46,342 bases of DNA from Deferribacteraceae bacterium UBA1873 (GTDB taxonomy: Bacteria; Chrysiogenota; Deferribacteres; Deferribacterales; Flexistipitaceae). This document shows positions 8,310 to 16,486 of this stretch, in pieces. Position 1 is the first letter of the stretch. The number at the start of each line of letters is the position of its first letter. Below the pieces are notes generated by a model that saw only the letters and a program-made list of their open reading frames with translations, did not search any database and was not told the DNA's origin. The stretch lies in NCBI GenBank assembly GCA_002338145.1, contig DDHP01000018.1, positions 1 through 46,342 on the forward strand. The letters are read 5' to 3'. Made by a program: the position numbers and the translations under genes.

Positions 8310-8759
8310 ATGCAATTACATGATTTAAAACCAGCAAAAAATGCAAACAAGAATAGAAAAAGACGGGGCAGAGGCAGTTCCAGTGGCTTAGGTACAACAT
8401 CCGGAAAAGGTCATAAAGGCCAAAAAGCAAGGTCCGGAGGCGGAGTGAGACCTGGGTTTGAAGGTGGACAGATGCCCCTTGCACGCAGATTGCCCAAAAG
8501 AGGGTTTAATAACTCAAGATTTTCCAAAGTTTTTGAGATTGTTAATCTGGAAGTGCTTAATAACAATTTTAACGAAGGTGAAACAGTAAATAGAGAGTCT
8601 TTAATTGAGAAAAAGATTATAAAAGGCAATGGAGACGGTGTGAAGATACTGGGATCCGGTGAAATTAATAAAAAACTTTTCTTTGATGTGGACAAACTTT
8701 CCCGCTCAGCAAAAGATAAAATAAAACAAACCGGCGGAGAAATAATCGGCGATCAATAG
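8310..8759 (+). CDS. rplO: 50S ribosomal protein L15
   Basis: L15 is a late-assembly protein with an extended N-terminal tail that threads through 23S rRNA. The 149-residue protein starts MQLHDLKPAKNANK and has the glycine/arginine-rich tail RRGRGSSSGLGTTSGKGHKG followed by GVRPGFEGGQMPLARRLPKRGF. It lies directly after rpsE, which shows that rpmD is absent here. A 56-base gap then leads to secY. Confidence 0.97.
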   Translation: MQLHDLKPAKNANKNRKRRGRGSSSGLGTTSGKGHKGQKARSGGGVRPGFEGGQMPLARRLPKRGFNNSRFSKVFEIVNLEVLNNNFNEGETVNRESLIEKKIIKGNGDGVKILGSGEINKKLFFDVDKLSRSAKDKIKQTGGEIIGDQ

Positions 8760-8815
8760 TGCTTTCTCCGGTATCATGTTGTTAATGCGGAAATTGAAGA
8801 CAGAAGAGGTTGTTA

Positions 8816-10132
8816 ATGTTTAAAAAAATTGAAAATATTTTTTCTGTGCCCGAGCTGCGAAGACGTATATTGATAACCCTGGCACTTCTTATTGTTTACA
8901 GAATAGGTACTCATGTTCCCACTCCTGGGATAAATTCTGATGCTTTGGCTCAGTTTTTTGAGCAGCAGTCAGGGAATATTCTGGGTATGTTTGATATGTT
9001 TACCGGGGGAGCATTAAGCCGGTTAACAGTTTTTGGACTGGGGATTATGCCATATATATCGGCATCGATTATAATACAGCTTCTTACAGTAGTTGTCCCT
9101 CATTTCGCTGAATTAAAAAAACAAGGCTCCGAAGGTCAGGAGAAAATAACAAAGTATACAAGGTACGGTACTGTTGGTATCAGTGCGATTCAGGGACTTG
9201 GTATAGCAATTGGGCTTGAGGCTATGACTTCCCCGTCTGGATCAGCAGTAGTGATGTTTCCAGGATGGGGTTTTAGGCTAATAACAGCACTTACGTTAAC
9301 AACAGGAACCGTTTTCCTTATGTGGCTGGGTGAAAGAATAACAGAGAAGGGTATTGGCAATGGTATCTCACTGATTATTTTTGCAGGTATTGTAGCCCGA
9401 TTTCCGGCTGCACTTATTAATACATTCAGAATAGTAAGAACCGGTGAGTTACAGGTCATTACACTTGTTGTAGTGTTGGCAATCATACTTGCTGTTATAG
9501 CAGCTATAGTCTATATAGAAATTTCAAGTAGGCGGCTGCCTATCCAATATGTTCGTAAAGCCGGTGCAGCTTCCCGTGGAGGGAATGTGTCAAACTCTTA
9601 TCTTCCACTGAAGCTTAATCCTGCGAATGTTATACCGATAATATTCGCAGCATCGATAATGTCGTTTCCCAGTACGCTGTCTACATTTTCACAGGATTCT
9701 ATTTTTTCACAGATAGGTTATTGGTTTTCACCTGCATCGGTTGTATATTACATTCTTTATGTTGTCCTAATTGTATTTTTTACATACTTTTATACATCAA
9801 TAATTTTTAATCCGGATGATGTTGCTGACAATATTCAAAAAAGCGGTGGGGTAATTCCGGGGAAAAGACCTGGTAAGGCCACTGCGGAATTCATCGACTA
9901 TGTTCTTTCCAGACTTACTTTTGTTGGTGCAATTTATCTGTCGATTGTGGCTATTTTACCTCAGCTTATTATTTCATCTTTTAATGTCCCTTTCTACTTT
10001 GGAGGGACAAGTCTACTAATTGTTGTTGGTGTCGGATTGGATTTGATACAAAAAATTGAATCCCACTTAATAACGCATAATTATGACGGTTTTTTGAAAA
10101 GAGGTAAAGTGAAAGGGAGAGGATACGCATGA
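8816..10132 (+). CDS. secY: Preprotein translocase subunit SecY
   Basis: SecY forms the protein-conducting channel of the SecYEG translocon in the inner membrane. The roughly 438-residue protein has about ten hydrophobic segments. It carries the conserved YRIGTHVPTPGI in the first periplasmic loop, FGLGIMPYISASIIIQLL in the TM2b region, and GIGNGISLIIFAGI near residue 180. The cytosolic loop SSRRLPIQYVRK is also present. The ATG at 8816 has GAGG at 8806-8809; the TTG at 8810 is too close to it. It overlaps adk by four bases (ATGA). Confidence 0.98.
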   Translation: MFKKIENIFSVPELRRRILITLALLIVYRIGTHVPTPGINSDALAQFFEQQSGNILGMFDMFTGGALSRLTVFGLGIMPYISASIIIQLLTVVVPHFAELKKQGSEGQEKITKYTRYGTVGISAIQGLGIAIGLEAMTSPSGSAVVMFPGWGFRLITALTLTTGTVFLMWLGERITEKGIGNGISLIIFAGIVARFPAALINTFRIVRTGELQVITLVVVLAIILAVIAAIVYIEISSRRLPIQYVRKAGAASRGGNVSNSYLPLKLNPANVIPIIFAASIMSFPSTLSTFSQDSIFSQIGYWFSPASVVYYILYVVLIVFFTYFYTSIIFNPDDVADNIQKSGGVIPGKRPGKATAEFIDYVLSRLTFVGAIYLSIVAILPQLIISSFNVPFYFGGTSLLIVVGVGLDLIQKIESHLITHNYDGFLKRGKVKGRGYA

Positions 10133-10776
10133 TAAATATGGTTTTTTTAGGCCCTCCGGGGGCGGGTAAAGGTACTCAATCAGAGCAAATCACTAAGGAT
10201 TTTGACATTGTTCAGGTTTCCACCGGTGATATTCTCAGATTATCTGTGAAGGAGGGTACCGATCTGGGCAAGCTGGCAAAAGAATATATGGATAAAGGTG
10301 AGCTGGTTCCCGATGATGTCATTATTGGATTGGTACGTGATCGACTGCAGGAAAAAGACTGCGCAAATGGATTTATACTTGATGGCTTCCCACGGACTAT
10401 TCCGCAGGCTGAAGCTCTGGATGAGATGCTTGAGCGTGATTTAAATATTTCCCTGTCACATGTGATATCTCTGGAAGTAAATGATGATACTATAGTTGAG
10501 AGACTGACAGGTCGAAGAGTCTGTGAGAACTGCAAAAAAGGTTATCATATAACCTTTGATCCTCCAAAAACTGATAATATTTGTGATAACTGTGGCGGTA
10601 GGCTTATACACAGGGACGACGATAAAAAAGAAACGATTATGAAACGTTTGCAGGTATATCATAATCAGACTGAAAAACTTAAAAAATATTATTCTGATAA
10701 AGATATATTGCAGACAGTTGACGGTGAAAAGACTCCGGAAAATGTTTACAAAGAGATTGTAAGGATTTTAAGCTGA
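10129..10776 (+). CDS. adk: Adenylate kinase, zinc-type LID
   Basis: Interconverts ATP + AMP and 2 ADP in the cytosol. The 215-residue long-form enzyme has the P-loop GPPGAGKGTQ (residues 8-17), the DGFPRT motif near residues 85-90, and GRRVCENC at the LID. Cysteines 132, 135, 152 and 155 form a Cys4 site that should bind zinc, as in many Gram-positive and thermophilic enzymes. The start overlaps the secY stop, and map begins directly after the stop codon. The secY-adk-map order is widespread. Confidence 0.98.
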   Translation: MINMVFLGPPGAGKGTQSEQITKDFDIVQVSTGDILRLSVKEGTDLGKLAKEYMDKGELVPDDVIIGLVRDRLQEKDCANGFILDGFPRTIPQAEALDEMLERDLNISLSHVISLEVNDDTIVERLTGRRVCENCKKGYHITFDPPKTDNICDNCGGRLIHRDDDKKETIMKRLQVYHNQTEKLKKYYSDKDILQTVDGEKTPENVYKEIVRILS

Positions 10777-11520
10777 ATGGTGATTATTAAATCCTCAAAA
10801 GAGATCGATTTAATGCGGGAACCCTGCGGTGTAGTAAAAGAAGTGCATGAAAAATTACCTTCCTTGATTAAGCCAGGGGTTACCACAAAAAGTATTGACA
10901 AATTTGTTTATGATACTATAATTTCCCGCTCAGCGATACCGTCGTTTAAAAATTATAGAGGTTTCCCCGGCTCAGCATGTGTTTCAATTAATGAAGTTGT
11001 AGTGCACGGCATACCGGATGAAAGAAAATTAGTGGATGGTGATATCGTTAGTGTTGATGTAGGTGCTTATAAAAATGGATTTCATGGCGATGCTGCGAGG
11101 ACTTTTTTGGTGGGCAGCGTGTCTGATGAAGCCAAACAGCTTGTAGAAGTTACAGAAAAAAGTTTTTACAAAGGAATTGAAAAGGCTACTGTTAAAAACA
11201 GGCTGCATGATATATCCTATGCAATACAGGAGTATGTAGAGGGATTTAACTACGGAGTAATACGTGACTTTTTCGGACATGGGATAGGCAGGGATTTGCA
11301 TGAGGATCCGGCAATCCCTAATTTTGGTAAACCTAACCGCGGCACAAGGCTTAGGGCTGGCATGGTTTTAGCGATAGAGCCCATGGTATCCATGGGTAAT
11401 TATGAGGTTGAGATACTTGAGGACGGTTGGACTGTTGTTACAAAAGATAAGAGTTTGGCTGCACACTATGAGAATACTATAGCCATTACGAACAATGGTC
11501 CAGAAATCTTAACTGTGTAA
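10777..11520 (+). CDS. map: Methionine aminopeptidase, type Ia
   Basis: Removes the initiator methionine from nascent proteins. The 247-residue protein has no N-terminal extension, as expected for type Ia. The five metal ligands can be placed at Asp94 (VSVDVG), Asp105 (HGDAART), His168 (FGHGIG), Glu201 (IEPMVS) and Glu232 (HYENT). The substrate His77 is in VHGIP. The ATG follows the adk stop with no gap, so translation is probably coupled. infA starts ten bases downstream. Confidence 0.98.
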   Translation: MVIIKSSKEIDLMREPCGVVKEVHEKLPSLIKPGVTTKSIDKFVYDTIISRSAIPSFKNYRGFPGSACVSINEVVVHGIPDERKLVDGDIVSVDVGAYKNGFHGDAARTFLVGSVSDEAKQLVEVTEKSFYKGIEKATVKNRLHDISYAIQEYVEGFNYGVIRDFFGHGIGRDLHEDPAIPNFGKPNRGTRLRAGMVLAIEPMVSMGNYEVEILEDGWTVVTKDKSLAAHYENTIAITNNGPEILTV

Positions 11521-11530
11521 GGGTAAATTA

Positions 11531-11749
11531 ATGGGGAAAAAAGACAGTATCGAATTTGAAGGAACAGTATTGGAAGCTTTACCGAACGCAATGTTCAGGG
11601 TAGAGTTGGAAAACAAACACGAAGTACTGGCGCACTTATCGGGTAAAATGCGTATGCATTTTATCAGAATACTACCGGGAGATAAAGTTACCGTAGAAAT
11701 ATCCCCATATGATTTGTCAAGAGGCAGAATAACTTACAGGCACAAATAA
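11531..11749 (+). CDS. infA: Translation initiation factor IF-1
   Basis: IF-1 blocks the ribosomal A site during initiation. The 72-residue single OB-fold protein shows IEFEGTVLEALPNAMFRVEL, the conserved VLAHLSGKMRMHFIRILPGDKV and SPYDLSRGRITYRHK at the end. It sits between map and rpmJ as in many bacteria. The ATG follows AAGGGTAAATTA. Confidence 0.98.
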   Translation: MGKKDSIEFEGTVLEALPNAMFRVELENKHEVLAHLSGKMRMHFIRILPGDKVTVEISPYDLSRGRITYRHK

Positions 11750-11763
11750 GTAAGGAGTTACTA

Positions 11764-11877
11764 ATGAAGGTAAAAGCGAGTGTAAAACCTATTTGCAGAA
11801 AGTGCAAAGTAGTAAAACGCAAGGGAATTGTCAGGGTTATATGTGAAAATCCCAGGCATAAGCAAAGACAGGGTTAA
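11764..11877 (+). CDS. rpmJ: 50S ribosomal protein L36, zinc-binding form
   Basis: A 37-residue protein, read directly from the sequence. It starts MKVKASVKPICRKCK and ends NPRHKQRQG. The conserved CxxC, a third Cys in VICENP and the His in PRHKQ make the classical CCCH zinc site. TAAGGAGT precedes the ATG at a normal distance. rpmJ between infA and rpsM is the standard location. Confidence 0.96.
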   Translation: MKVKASVKPICRKCKVVKRKGIVRVICENPRHKQRQG

Positions 11878-11888
11878 GGAGGACTTTA

Positions 11889-12257
11889 GTGGCACGTATA
11901 GCTGGTGTTGACGTACCTAACAATAAAAAAGTGGAAGTGGGACTGACATATATTTACGGTATTGGTCCCAGTACAGCCGTGAGGATAATTGAAGAATCCG
12001 GTGTAGACCGCTCAAAAAGAATCAATGATCTGAGTGAGCACGAGATTTCGTCCATCAGAAAGTTCATAGATGATAATTTGATGGTTGAGGGGGATTTACG
12101 TAAAGAAAAGGCTATGAACATTAAACGCCTTATGGAGATTAACTGTTACCGCGGATACAGACACAAGAATAATATGCCCTGCAGAGGTCAAAAAACGAGA
12201 AGTAACGCTCGTACAAGGCGGGGGATGGCCGGCAGAGGCAGTATAAAGAGAAAATAA
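11889..12257 (+). CDS. rpsM: 30S ribosomal protein S13
   Basis: S13 contacts the P-site tRNA and forms bridges to the large subunit. The 122-residue protein begins ARIAGVDVPNNKKVEVGLTY and contains the helix-two-turn-helix IYGIGPSTA. The basic C terminus has CRGQKTRSNARTRRG. The start is a GTG at 11889 after AGGAGGAC. It is the usual first member of the alpha operon part. Confidence 0.97.
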   Translation: MARIAGVDVPNNKKVEVGLTYIYGIGPSTAVRIIEESGVDRSKRINDLSEHEISSIRKFIDDNLMVEGDLRKEKAMNIKRLMEINCYRGYRHKNNMPCRGQKTRSNARTRRGMAGRGSIKRK

Positions 12258-12281
12258 CTTTATATTACTAATGGAGGAATC

Positions 12282-12662
12282 ATGGCAAGACCCAAAAAAA
12301 GAAAAGAAAAACGAAATGTTCCCAAAGGTGTAGCTCATATACAGTCGACTTTTAATAATACAATTATTACGTTCACGGATATAAACGGAAACGCTGTTTG
12401 TTGGGCGGCAAGTGGCGGCGAAGGGGTTAAAAATTCCAGGAAATCGACACCTTATGCTGCGCAGTTAGCTGCTGAGTCAGCTGCTAAGAAAGCTCTTGAT
12501 AATGGAATGAGAGAAGTTGAAATCAATGTAAAGGGGCCCGGAGCCGGACGTGAAAATGCAATTAGAGCTATCCAGTCTGCCGGTATAAAAATCACTGTAA
12601 TCAGGGATACGACGCCTGTGCCGCATAACGGCTGCAGGCCAAGAAAGAAAAGAAGAGTATAA
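12282..12662 (+). CDS. rpsK: 30S ribosomal protein S11
   Basis: S11 lies on the platform near the Shine-Dalgarno/anti-Shine-Dalgarno helix. The 126-residue protein has a lysine-rich N terminus, then GVAHIQSTFNNTIITFTD and VKGPGAGRENAIRAIQ. It ends DTTPVPHNGCRPRKKRRV, the typical C terminus. ATGGAGGAATC precedes the ATG. Confidence 0.98.
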   Translation: MARPKKRKEKRNVPKGVAHIQSTFNNTIITFTDINGNAVCWAASGGEGVKNSRKSTPYAAQLAAESAAKKALDNGMREVEINVKGPGAGRENAIRAIQSAGIKITVIRDTTPVPHNGCRPRKKRRV

Positions 12663-12676
12663 GTTGGAGGTTAGCG

Positions 12677-13303
12677 TTGGCTAGATATACAGAAGCAGTA
12701 TGTAAGTTGTGCAGAAGAGAAGGGCAGAAATTATATCTTAAGGGTGAAAGGTGCTTTAAAGACAAATGTGGCTTTGAAAAAAAGGGATATCCCCCTGGTC
12801 AGCATGGTCAGATGCGCAAAAAAATAAGTGATTACGGTATGCAGCTGAGAGAAAAACAGAAGGTTAAAAGACTCTACGGAGTGTTGGAAGCTCAGTTCAG
12901 GAAATATTTTGCAGCTGCGGTTCAGAGGGAAGGCATTACTGGTGAGAATCTTTTACAAATTCTTGAAAGAAGACTGGACAATGTTGTATTCAGATCAGGT
13001 TTTGCTTCCAGCAGAAATGAGGCAAGACAATTTGTAAACCATAATCACTTTGTAGTAAACGGGAAGAAAGTAAACATCCCATCTTATCAGGTCAGACCGG
13101 GCGATGTGGTGGAAGTCAAAGAAAAAAGCAAAAAAAATGTACGAATAAATGAATCATTGGAAACAGCGGAGGGCAGAGGTATTCCGGAATGGGTGACTGT
13201 GGATAAATCAGCTTATAGAGCAACCATTAACAGAAATCCCAGCAGGGAAGATATTGCTTATGATATACACGAGCACCTGATTGTCGAACTTTACTCTAAG
13301 TGA
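12677..13303 (+). CDS. rpsD: 30S ribosomal protein S4, zinc (C+) form
   Basis: S4 starts 30S assembly by binding the 5' domain of 16S rRNA and represses the alpha operon in E. coli. The 208-residue protein has an N-terminal four-cysteine cluster (VCKLCRREGQ, ERCFKDKCGF) marking the zinc-containing C+ type. The S4 domain follows, with RLDNVVFRSGFASSRNEARQ near residues 97-116 and HNHFVVNGKKVNIPSYQV. It starts with TTG at 12677, seven bases after TGGAGG. Confidence 0.97.
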   Translation: MARYTEAVCKLCRREGQKLYLKGERCFKDKCGFEKKGYPPGQHGQMRKKISDYGMQLREKQKVKRLYGVLEAQFRKYFAAAVQREGITGENLLQILERRLDNVVFRSGFASSRNEARQFVNHNHFVVNGKKVNIPSYQVRPGDVVEVKEKSKKNVRINESLETAEGRGIPEWVTVDKSAYRATINRNPSREDIAYDIHEHLIVELYSK

Positions 13304-13332
13304 TAATTAGGTTTGAATTGGAGGATTATTTA

Positions 13333-14340
13333 ATGATCGTAATGAATTTTAGAAGCCTTATAAAGCCTAAAAAGATTGAACAGGAAACAGTAACGAAGAC
13401 TTATGGCCGTTACTCAATGGAACCATATGAAAAAGGCTTCGGTATCACAGTTGGAAATGCTTTGAGAAGAGTACTGCTTTCCTCAATAGAGGGCAGCGCC
13501 GTCGTTGGTATCAAAATTGAGGGAGTAACCCATGAGTATGCTACAATTCCTGGTGTGCTTGAAGATATTGTAGATATCATACTCAATGTAAAATCACTTG
13601 ATCTCAAGCTCCATACTCACGATCAGCGAAAAATAAGAATAGAAAAGAAAGGGGAAGGCAAGGTCACTGCAGCTGATATTATTGGCGATCCCAATGTTGA
13701 GATACTTAACAAAAACCAACATATAGCAACAATTACTGATTCCAGTGTGGAATTTAAAATGGAACTCTATGTCGAAAGAGGTATAGGTTACGTTCCTGCC
13801 GAAGAATTAAAAGAAAAGTTTGATGAAGTGGATATAATTCCTGTGGATGCTGTGTTTACACCGATTAGAAAGGTGAACTACTGGGTAGATAATGCCAGAG
13901 TTGGTCACAGTACTGATTACGATAAGTTGTTTCTTGAGCTTGAAACAGACGGATCAGTGAATCCTGAAGATGCAATAGCGTTTGCAGCAAAAATAATAAA
14001 AGATCATATGGATCTTTTTATTAACTTCGAAGAACCTGAGTATGAGGATGAGGAAGAAGAAGTTGATGAGAAGAATGAGCAGGTGCTTGAACTGCTTGAT
14101 AAGAGTATAGAGGAACTTGAGCTCTCAGTAAGAGCTTATAACTGTCTTAAAAATGCAGAAATTAAAACGCTGGCGGAATTATGCTCAAAAACAGATGCCG
14201 AAATGCTAAAAACAAAAAATTTTGGAAGAAAATCACTGGAAGAAATAAAAAAAGTATTAAGTGAACTTGGTCTTGGACTGGGAATGGATCTGGAAAGTAT
14301 TGGTTACACAGAAAAAAAAGAGTCTGAGGGAGAGGAATAA
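13333..14340 (+). CDS. rpoA: DNA-directed RNA polymerase subunit alpha
   Basis: The alpha dimer scaffolds RNA polymerase assembly, and its C-terminal domain binds UP elements and activators. The start at 13333 follows GGAGG (13320-13324) by eight bases. The open frame back to 13300 has no comparable signal. The roughly 335-residue protein has the N-terminal domain with FGITVGNALRRVLLSS near residues 35-50. An unusually acidic linker (EPEYEDEEEEVDEKNEQ) leads to a C-terminal domain with ELSVRAYNCLKNAEIKTLAE and KNFGRKSLEEIK. rplQ follows without a gap. Confidence 0.98.
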   Translation: MIVMNFRSLIKPKKIEQETVTKTYGRYSMEPYEKGFGITVGNALRRVLLSSIEGSAVVGIKIEGVTHEYATIPGVLEDIVDIILNVKSLDLKLHTHDQRKIRIEKKGEGKVTAADIIGDPNVEILNKNQHIATITDSSVEFKMELYVERGIGYVPAEELKEKFDEVDIIPVDAVFTPIRKVNYWVDNARVGHSTDYDKLFLELETDGSVNPEDAIAFAAKIIKDHMDLFINFEEPEYEDEEEEVDEKNEQVLELLDKSIEELELSVRAYNCLKNAEIKTLAELCSKTDAEMLKTKNFGRKSLEEIKKVLSELGLGLGMDLESIGYTEKKESEGEE

Positions 14341-14739
14341 ATGCGTCATAGAAAGTCAGGGAAAAGATTAGGTAAAAGTACTTCTCATAGATATTCCATG
14401 CTAAGAAGTATGGCATCTTCTTTGGTGGAGTATGGGAGAATCGAGACCACTGTGGACAGAGCGAAAGCGTTAAGACAGTTTCTTGAACCCCTTATCACTC
14501 TTGGTAAAAAGGGTGATCTGTCTGCCAGAAGACTGGCGTTGAGACGGCTGCCCAATAAAAAAACAGTGCACAAAATTTTTGATGAGGTATCTCCGATGTT
14601 TCAAAACAGACCCGGTGGCTATACCCGAATTCTTAAAACAGGTTTCAGACAGGGCGATAATGCTAATACTGCGATAATTGAATTTGTAGAGGATATCAGT
14701 GCAGATAAAGAGCAGTCATCAGCGGATAAATCAGAGTAA
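14341..14739 (+). CDS. rplQ: 50S ribosomal protein L17
   Basis: L17 binds near the tunnel exit. The 132-residue protein begins MRHRKSGKRLGKSTSHRY and shows LVEYGRIETTVDRAKALR and PGGYTRILKTGFRQGDNA, all family hallmarks, with a short acidic tail. Its ATG directly follows the rpoA stop. It is the last gene of the ribosomal run; the terminator at 14773-14800 follows 33 bases after its stop. Confidence 0.98.
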   Translation: MRHRKSGKRLGKSTSHRYSMLRSMASSLVEYGRIETTVDRAKALRQFLEPLITLGKKGDLSARRLALRRLPNKKTVHKIFDEVSPMFQNRPGGYTRILKTGFRQGDNANTAIIEFVEDISADKEQSSADKSE

Positions 14740-14756
14740 TCCACTTTAATGTATCT

Positions 14757-15338
14757 ATGAATAAAGAAAACAGGGGGAAAGTCAATCCCCCTTTTTTTTT
14801 GACGTTGGATACTGTTAATTACGTCAAAAATCATCAATCAATTATAACGGAATTATCCGGAATTAAATCATTTTACAAACTGTGTCTGATAAAGGGAAGA
14901 GTGGGTTGTGGTAAAACAACTCTGCTGAAAATGATTGCCGGGATATATACTCCCAGTTCCGGGGATTTATCGCTGACTCGTAATAACCGGGAGTGCTTAA
15001 AATATTTTGTTCATGCAAATCCTGAATTTAATTTCGTGACCGGAAATATTGCTGATGAGCTACAAATTGCCGGGCTTAGCCAGGAAAAATTCGTTGACTA
15101 TGCCAACAGAGATGTGAGTGAACTTTCCGGAGGAGAGCTAAAAAAACTGTCGATTCTTATTGCCTTAGAAAGTGACAGGGAGGTCCTTCTTATTGACGAA
15201 CCTTTTGAAATGCTCGATGATACTGAAATGGACGCCGTTTATGAACTTATAAAATCTGTATCCGAAAAAAAAGGCATTATTGTGGCAACCCATGAAAATA
15301 TACTGGATCATATTGCAGAGAATGTGATATTTTTATAG
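14757..15338 (+). CDS. ECF-type ABC transporter ATPase, first of a pair
   Basis: An ATP-binding protein resembling the EcfA/CbiO ATPases that drive vitamin or metal uptake. Visible motifs: Walker A GRVGCGKTT near residues 47-55, the ECF-like Q-loop region ANPEFNFVTGNIADE, the signature LSGGELKK, Walker B VLLIDEP, and the switch His in VATHEN. The frame is open from an ATG at 14757 without a Shine-Dalgarno sequence, and that start would be translated through the terminator. TTG codons at 14799 and 14805 would give an N terminus more like the family but also lack a good ribosome site, so the true start is uncertain. No transmembrane T or S partner lies nearby. Confidence 0.8.
   Translation: MNKENRGKVNPPFFLTLDTVNYVKNHQSIITELSGIKSFYKLCLIKGRVGCGKTTLLKMIAGIYTPSSGDLSLTRNNRECLKYFVHANPEFNFVTGNIADELQIAGLSQEKFVDYANRDVSELSGGELKKLSILIALESDREVLLIDEPFEMLDDTEMDAVYELIKSVSEKKGIIVATHENILDHIAENVIFL
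14773..14800 (+). terminator. Intrinsic terminator of the ribosomal operon
   Basis: The stem GGGGGA (14773-14778) pairs with TCCCCC (14786-14791) around the 7-base loop AAGTCAA. Nine T residues follow (14792-14800). It lies just after rplQ and has the textbook form. It also lies inside the longest open frame of the next gene, where it would occupy codons 6-15. Confidence 0.9.
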
Positions 15339-15342
15339 TTAA

Positions 15343-15909
15343 ATGTATCTGAATGTAAAAAAAATTTCAAAAACTATAAATAACAGGCATATTTTTTCTG
15401 ATGTCTCGTTTACTGTAGACGTTAATGAGCTTGTATGTATTTATGGAAAAAACGGTTCCGGCAAAACATGTCTACTCAGATGCTTGCTGAATCTCACTAA
15501 AATGGATAACGGTTCGTTTTTTTTGAAATTAACCGCAGATCAAATCGGGGTTTGTTTCCAGTTTCCTGAACATTTGATTTATCACAGGACTGTTCAAGAG
15601 GAAATAGCAAGTCTTGTGGATGATTCGGACAAAGCTTTGAACGTTATGGAAAAAGCAAATCTTAAAGACAAGGGCGGTAATTCCCCCTTAAGTCTTAGTG
15701 AGGGGCAGAAAAGGTTAATGTTTATATTAGCGTTGATGCAAAAAGATAAATTTCTTATATTCGATGAACCGCTTACATCCCTTGATCAAGAGAGTAAAAA
15801 AATGATAATTGAAGAAATGTTAGCATACAAAAAGAACAGGGGCTCAATTATATATACTACAAATCGTATAGAAGATATTTATTTTGCAGATAAACTCATA
15901 TGTTTATAA
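15343..15909 (+). CDS. ECF-type ABC transporter ATPase, second of a pair
   Basis: A 188-residue ATPase with Walker A YGKNGSGKTCLL near residues 35-46 and the ECF hallmark CFQFPEHLIYHRTVQEEIA, whose Gln and helix contact the T subunit. The signature is LSEGQKRL, with Walker B FLIFDEPLTSLD. A switch Thr replaces the usual His (IYTTNR). It starts four bases after the first ATPase, so the two probably form the A-A' heterodimer. At 188 residues it lacks the C-terminal extension seen on many EcfA proteins. The partner EcfT is not in the window. Confidence 0.82.
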   Translation: MYLNVKKISKTINNRHIFSDVSFTVDVNELVCIYGKNGSGKTCLLRCLLNLTKMDNGSFFLKLTADQIGVCFQFPEHLIYHRTVQEEIASLVDDSDKALNVMEKANLKDKGGNSPLSLSEGQKRLMFILALMQKDKFLIFDEPLTSLDQESKKMIIEEMLAYKKNRGSIIYTTNRIEDIYFADKLICL

Positions 15910-15927
15910 TTTTTAACGGAGTTGGAT

Positions 15928-16485
15928 ATGTCTTTACATGATGAATTTATTCAGTTCGGACGAAAATGCGTTAGGGAAGGCTTGGTGGACTCATTTTTTG
16001 GAAACATCTCTGTTTTAAAAGGGGATATGGTATATATCACAGCCACTGGTACGATAATGGATATGTTAAGCAGAGATGATATTGTTGAAATTAATCTGCA
16101 TTCACCTTCTGAATATGATTGTTACGCTTCCTCCGAGTTGCTGGTTCACAGAGAGATTTATACCAAATCAAATTTTAAGAGCGTATTGCACGCCCACAGC
16201 TTGTATACTGTAATATTTGCTGAAATGTATGAAAAATTTTGTTTTGCTGAAACGGAAATTTTACCTTTTTTGGAAAATGTCAGGATTGTTGAGGGTAGAA
16301 GCGGTTCCGGCAAATTAGCTGAAACGGTTGGCGCAGCTGCTGAATTTTCCAGCCTTGTGGTTGTTAAAAACCATGGAGTATTTTCCTGTGGTTTAAATTT
16401 AAAAGATGCCTATATAAAACTATCAGCTCTGGAGCATGTTTGTAAAAAAGAGATTATGAAAAAAATGATAATAGACGAAAAATAA
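15928..16485 (+). CDS. Class II aldolase/adducin family protein
   Basis: A 185-residue protein of the fuculose-phosphate aldolase / ribulose-phosphate epimerase / MtnB fold, zinc-dependent enzymes acting on sugar phosphates. GNIS at residues 25-28 is the phosphate-binding motif. Glu70 (ASSEL) is the expected catalytic acid, and His88, His90 (HAHS) and His149 (NHG) are the zinc ligands. The ATG at 15928 has GGAG at 15918-15921; a TTG six bases upstream is too close. The substrate cannot be told from sequence; fuculose-, rhamnulose- or methylthioribulose-phosphate are options. It lies two bases before the ABC-F gene. Confidence 0.85.
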   Translation: MSLHDEFIQFGRKCVREGLVDSFFGNISVLKGDMVYITATGTIMDMLSRDDIVEINLHSPSEYDCYASSELLVHREIYTKSNFKSVLHAHSLYTVIFAEMYEKFCFAETEILPFLENVRIVEGRSGSGKLAETVGAAAEFSSLVVVKNHGVFSCGLNLKDAYIKLSALEHVCKKEIMKKMIIDEK

Positions 16486-16486
16486 T

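Noticed and set aside
7831..8484. A 217-codon minus-strand frame
   Set aside because: It is antisense to rpsE and rplO, its translation has no family features, and the plus-strand genes there are certain.
13300..13332. Longer rpoA start
   Set aside because: The upstream codons overlap the rpsD end and lack a ribosome site, whereas 13333 follows GGAGG at a normal spacing.
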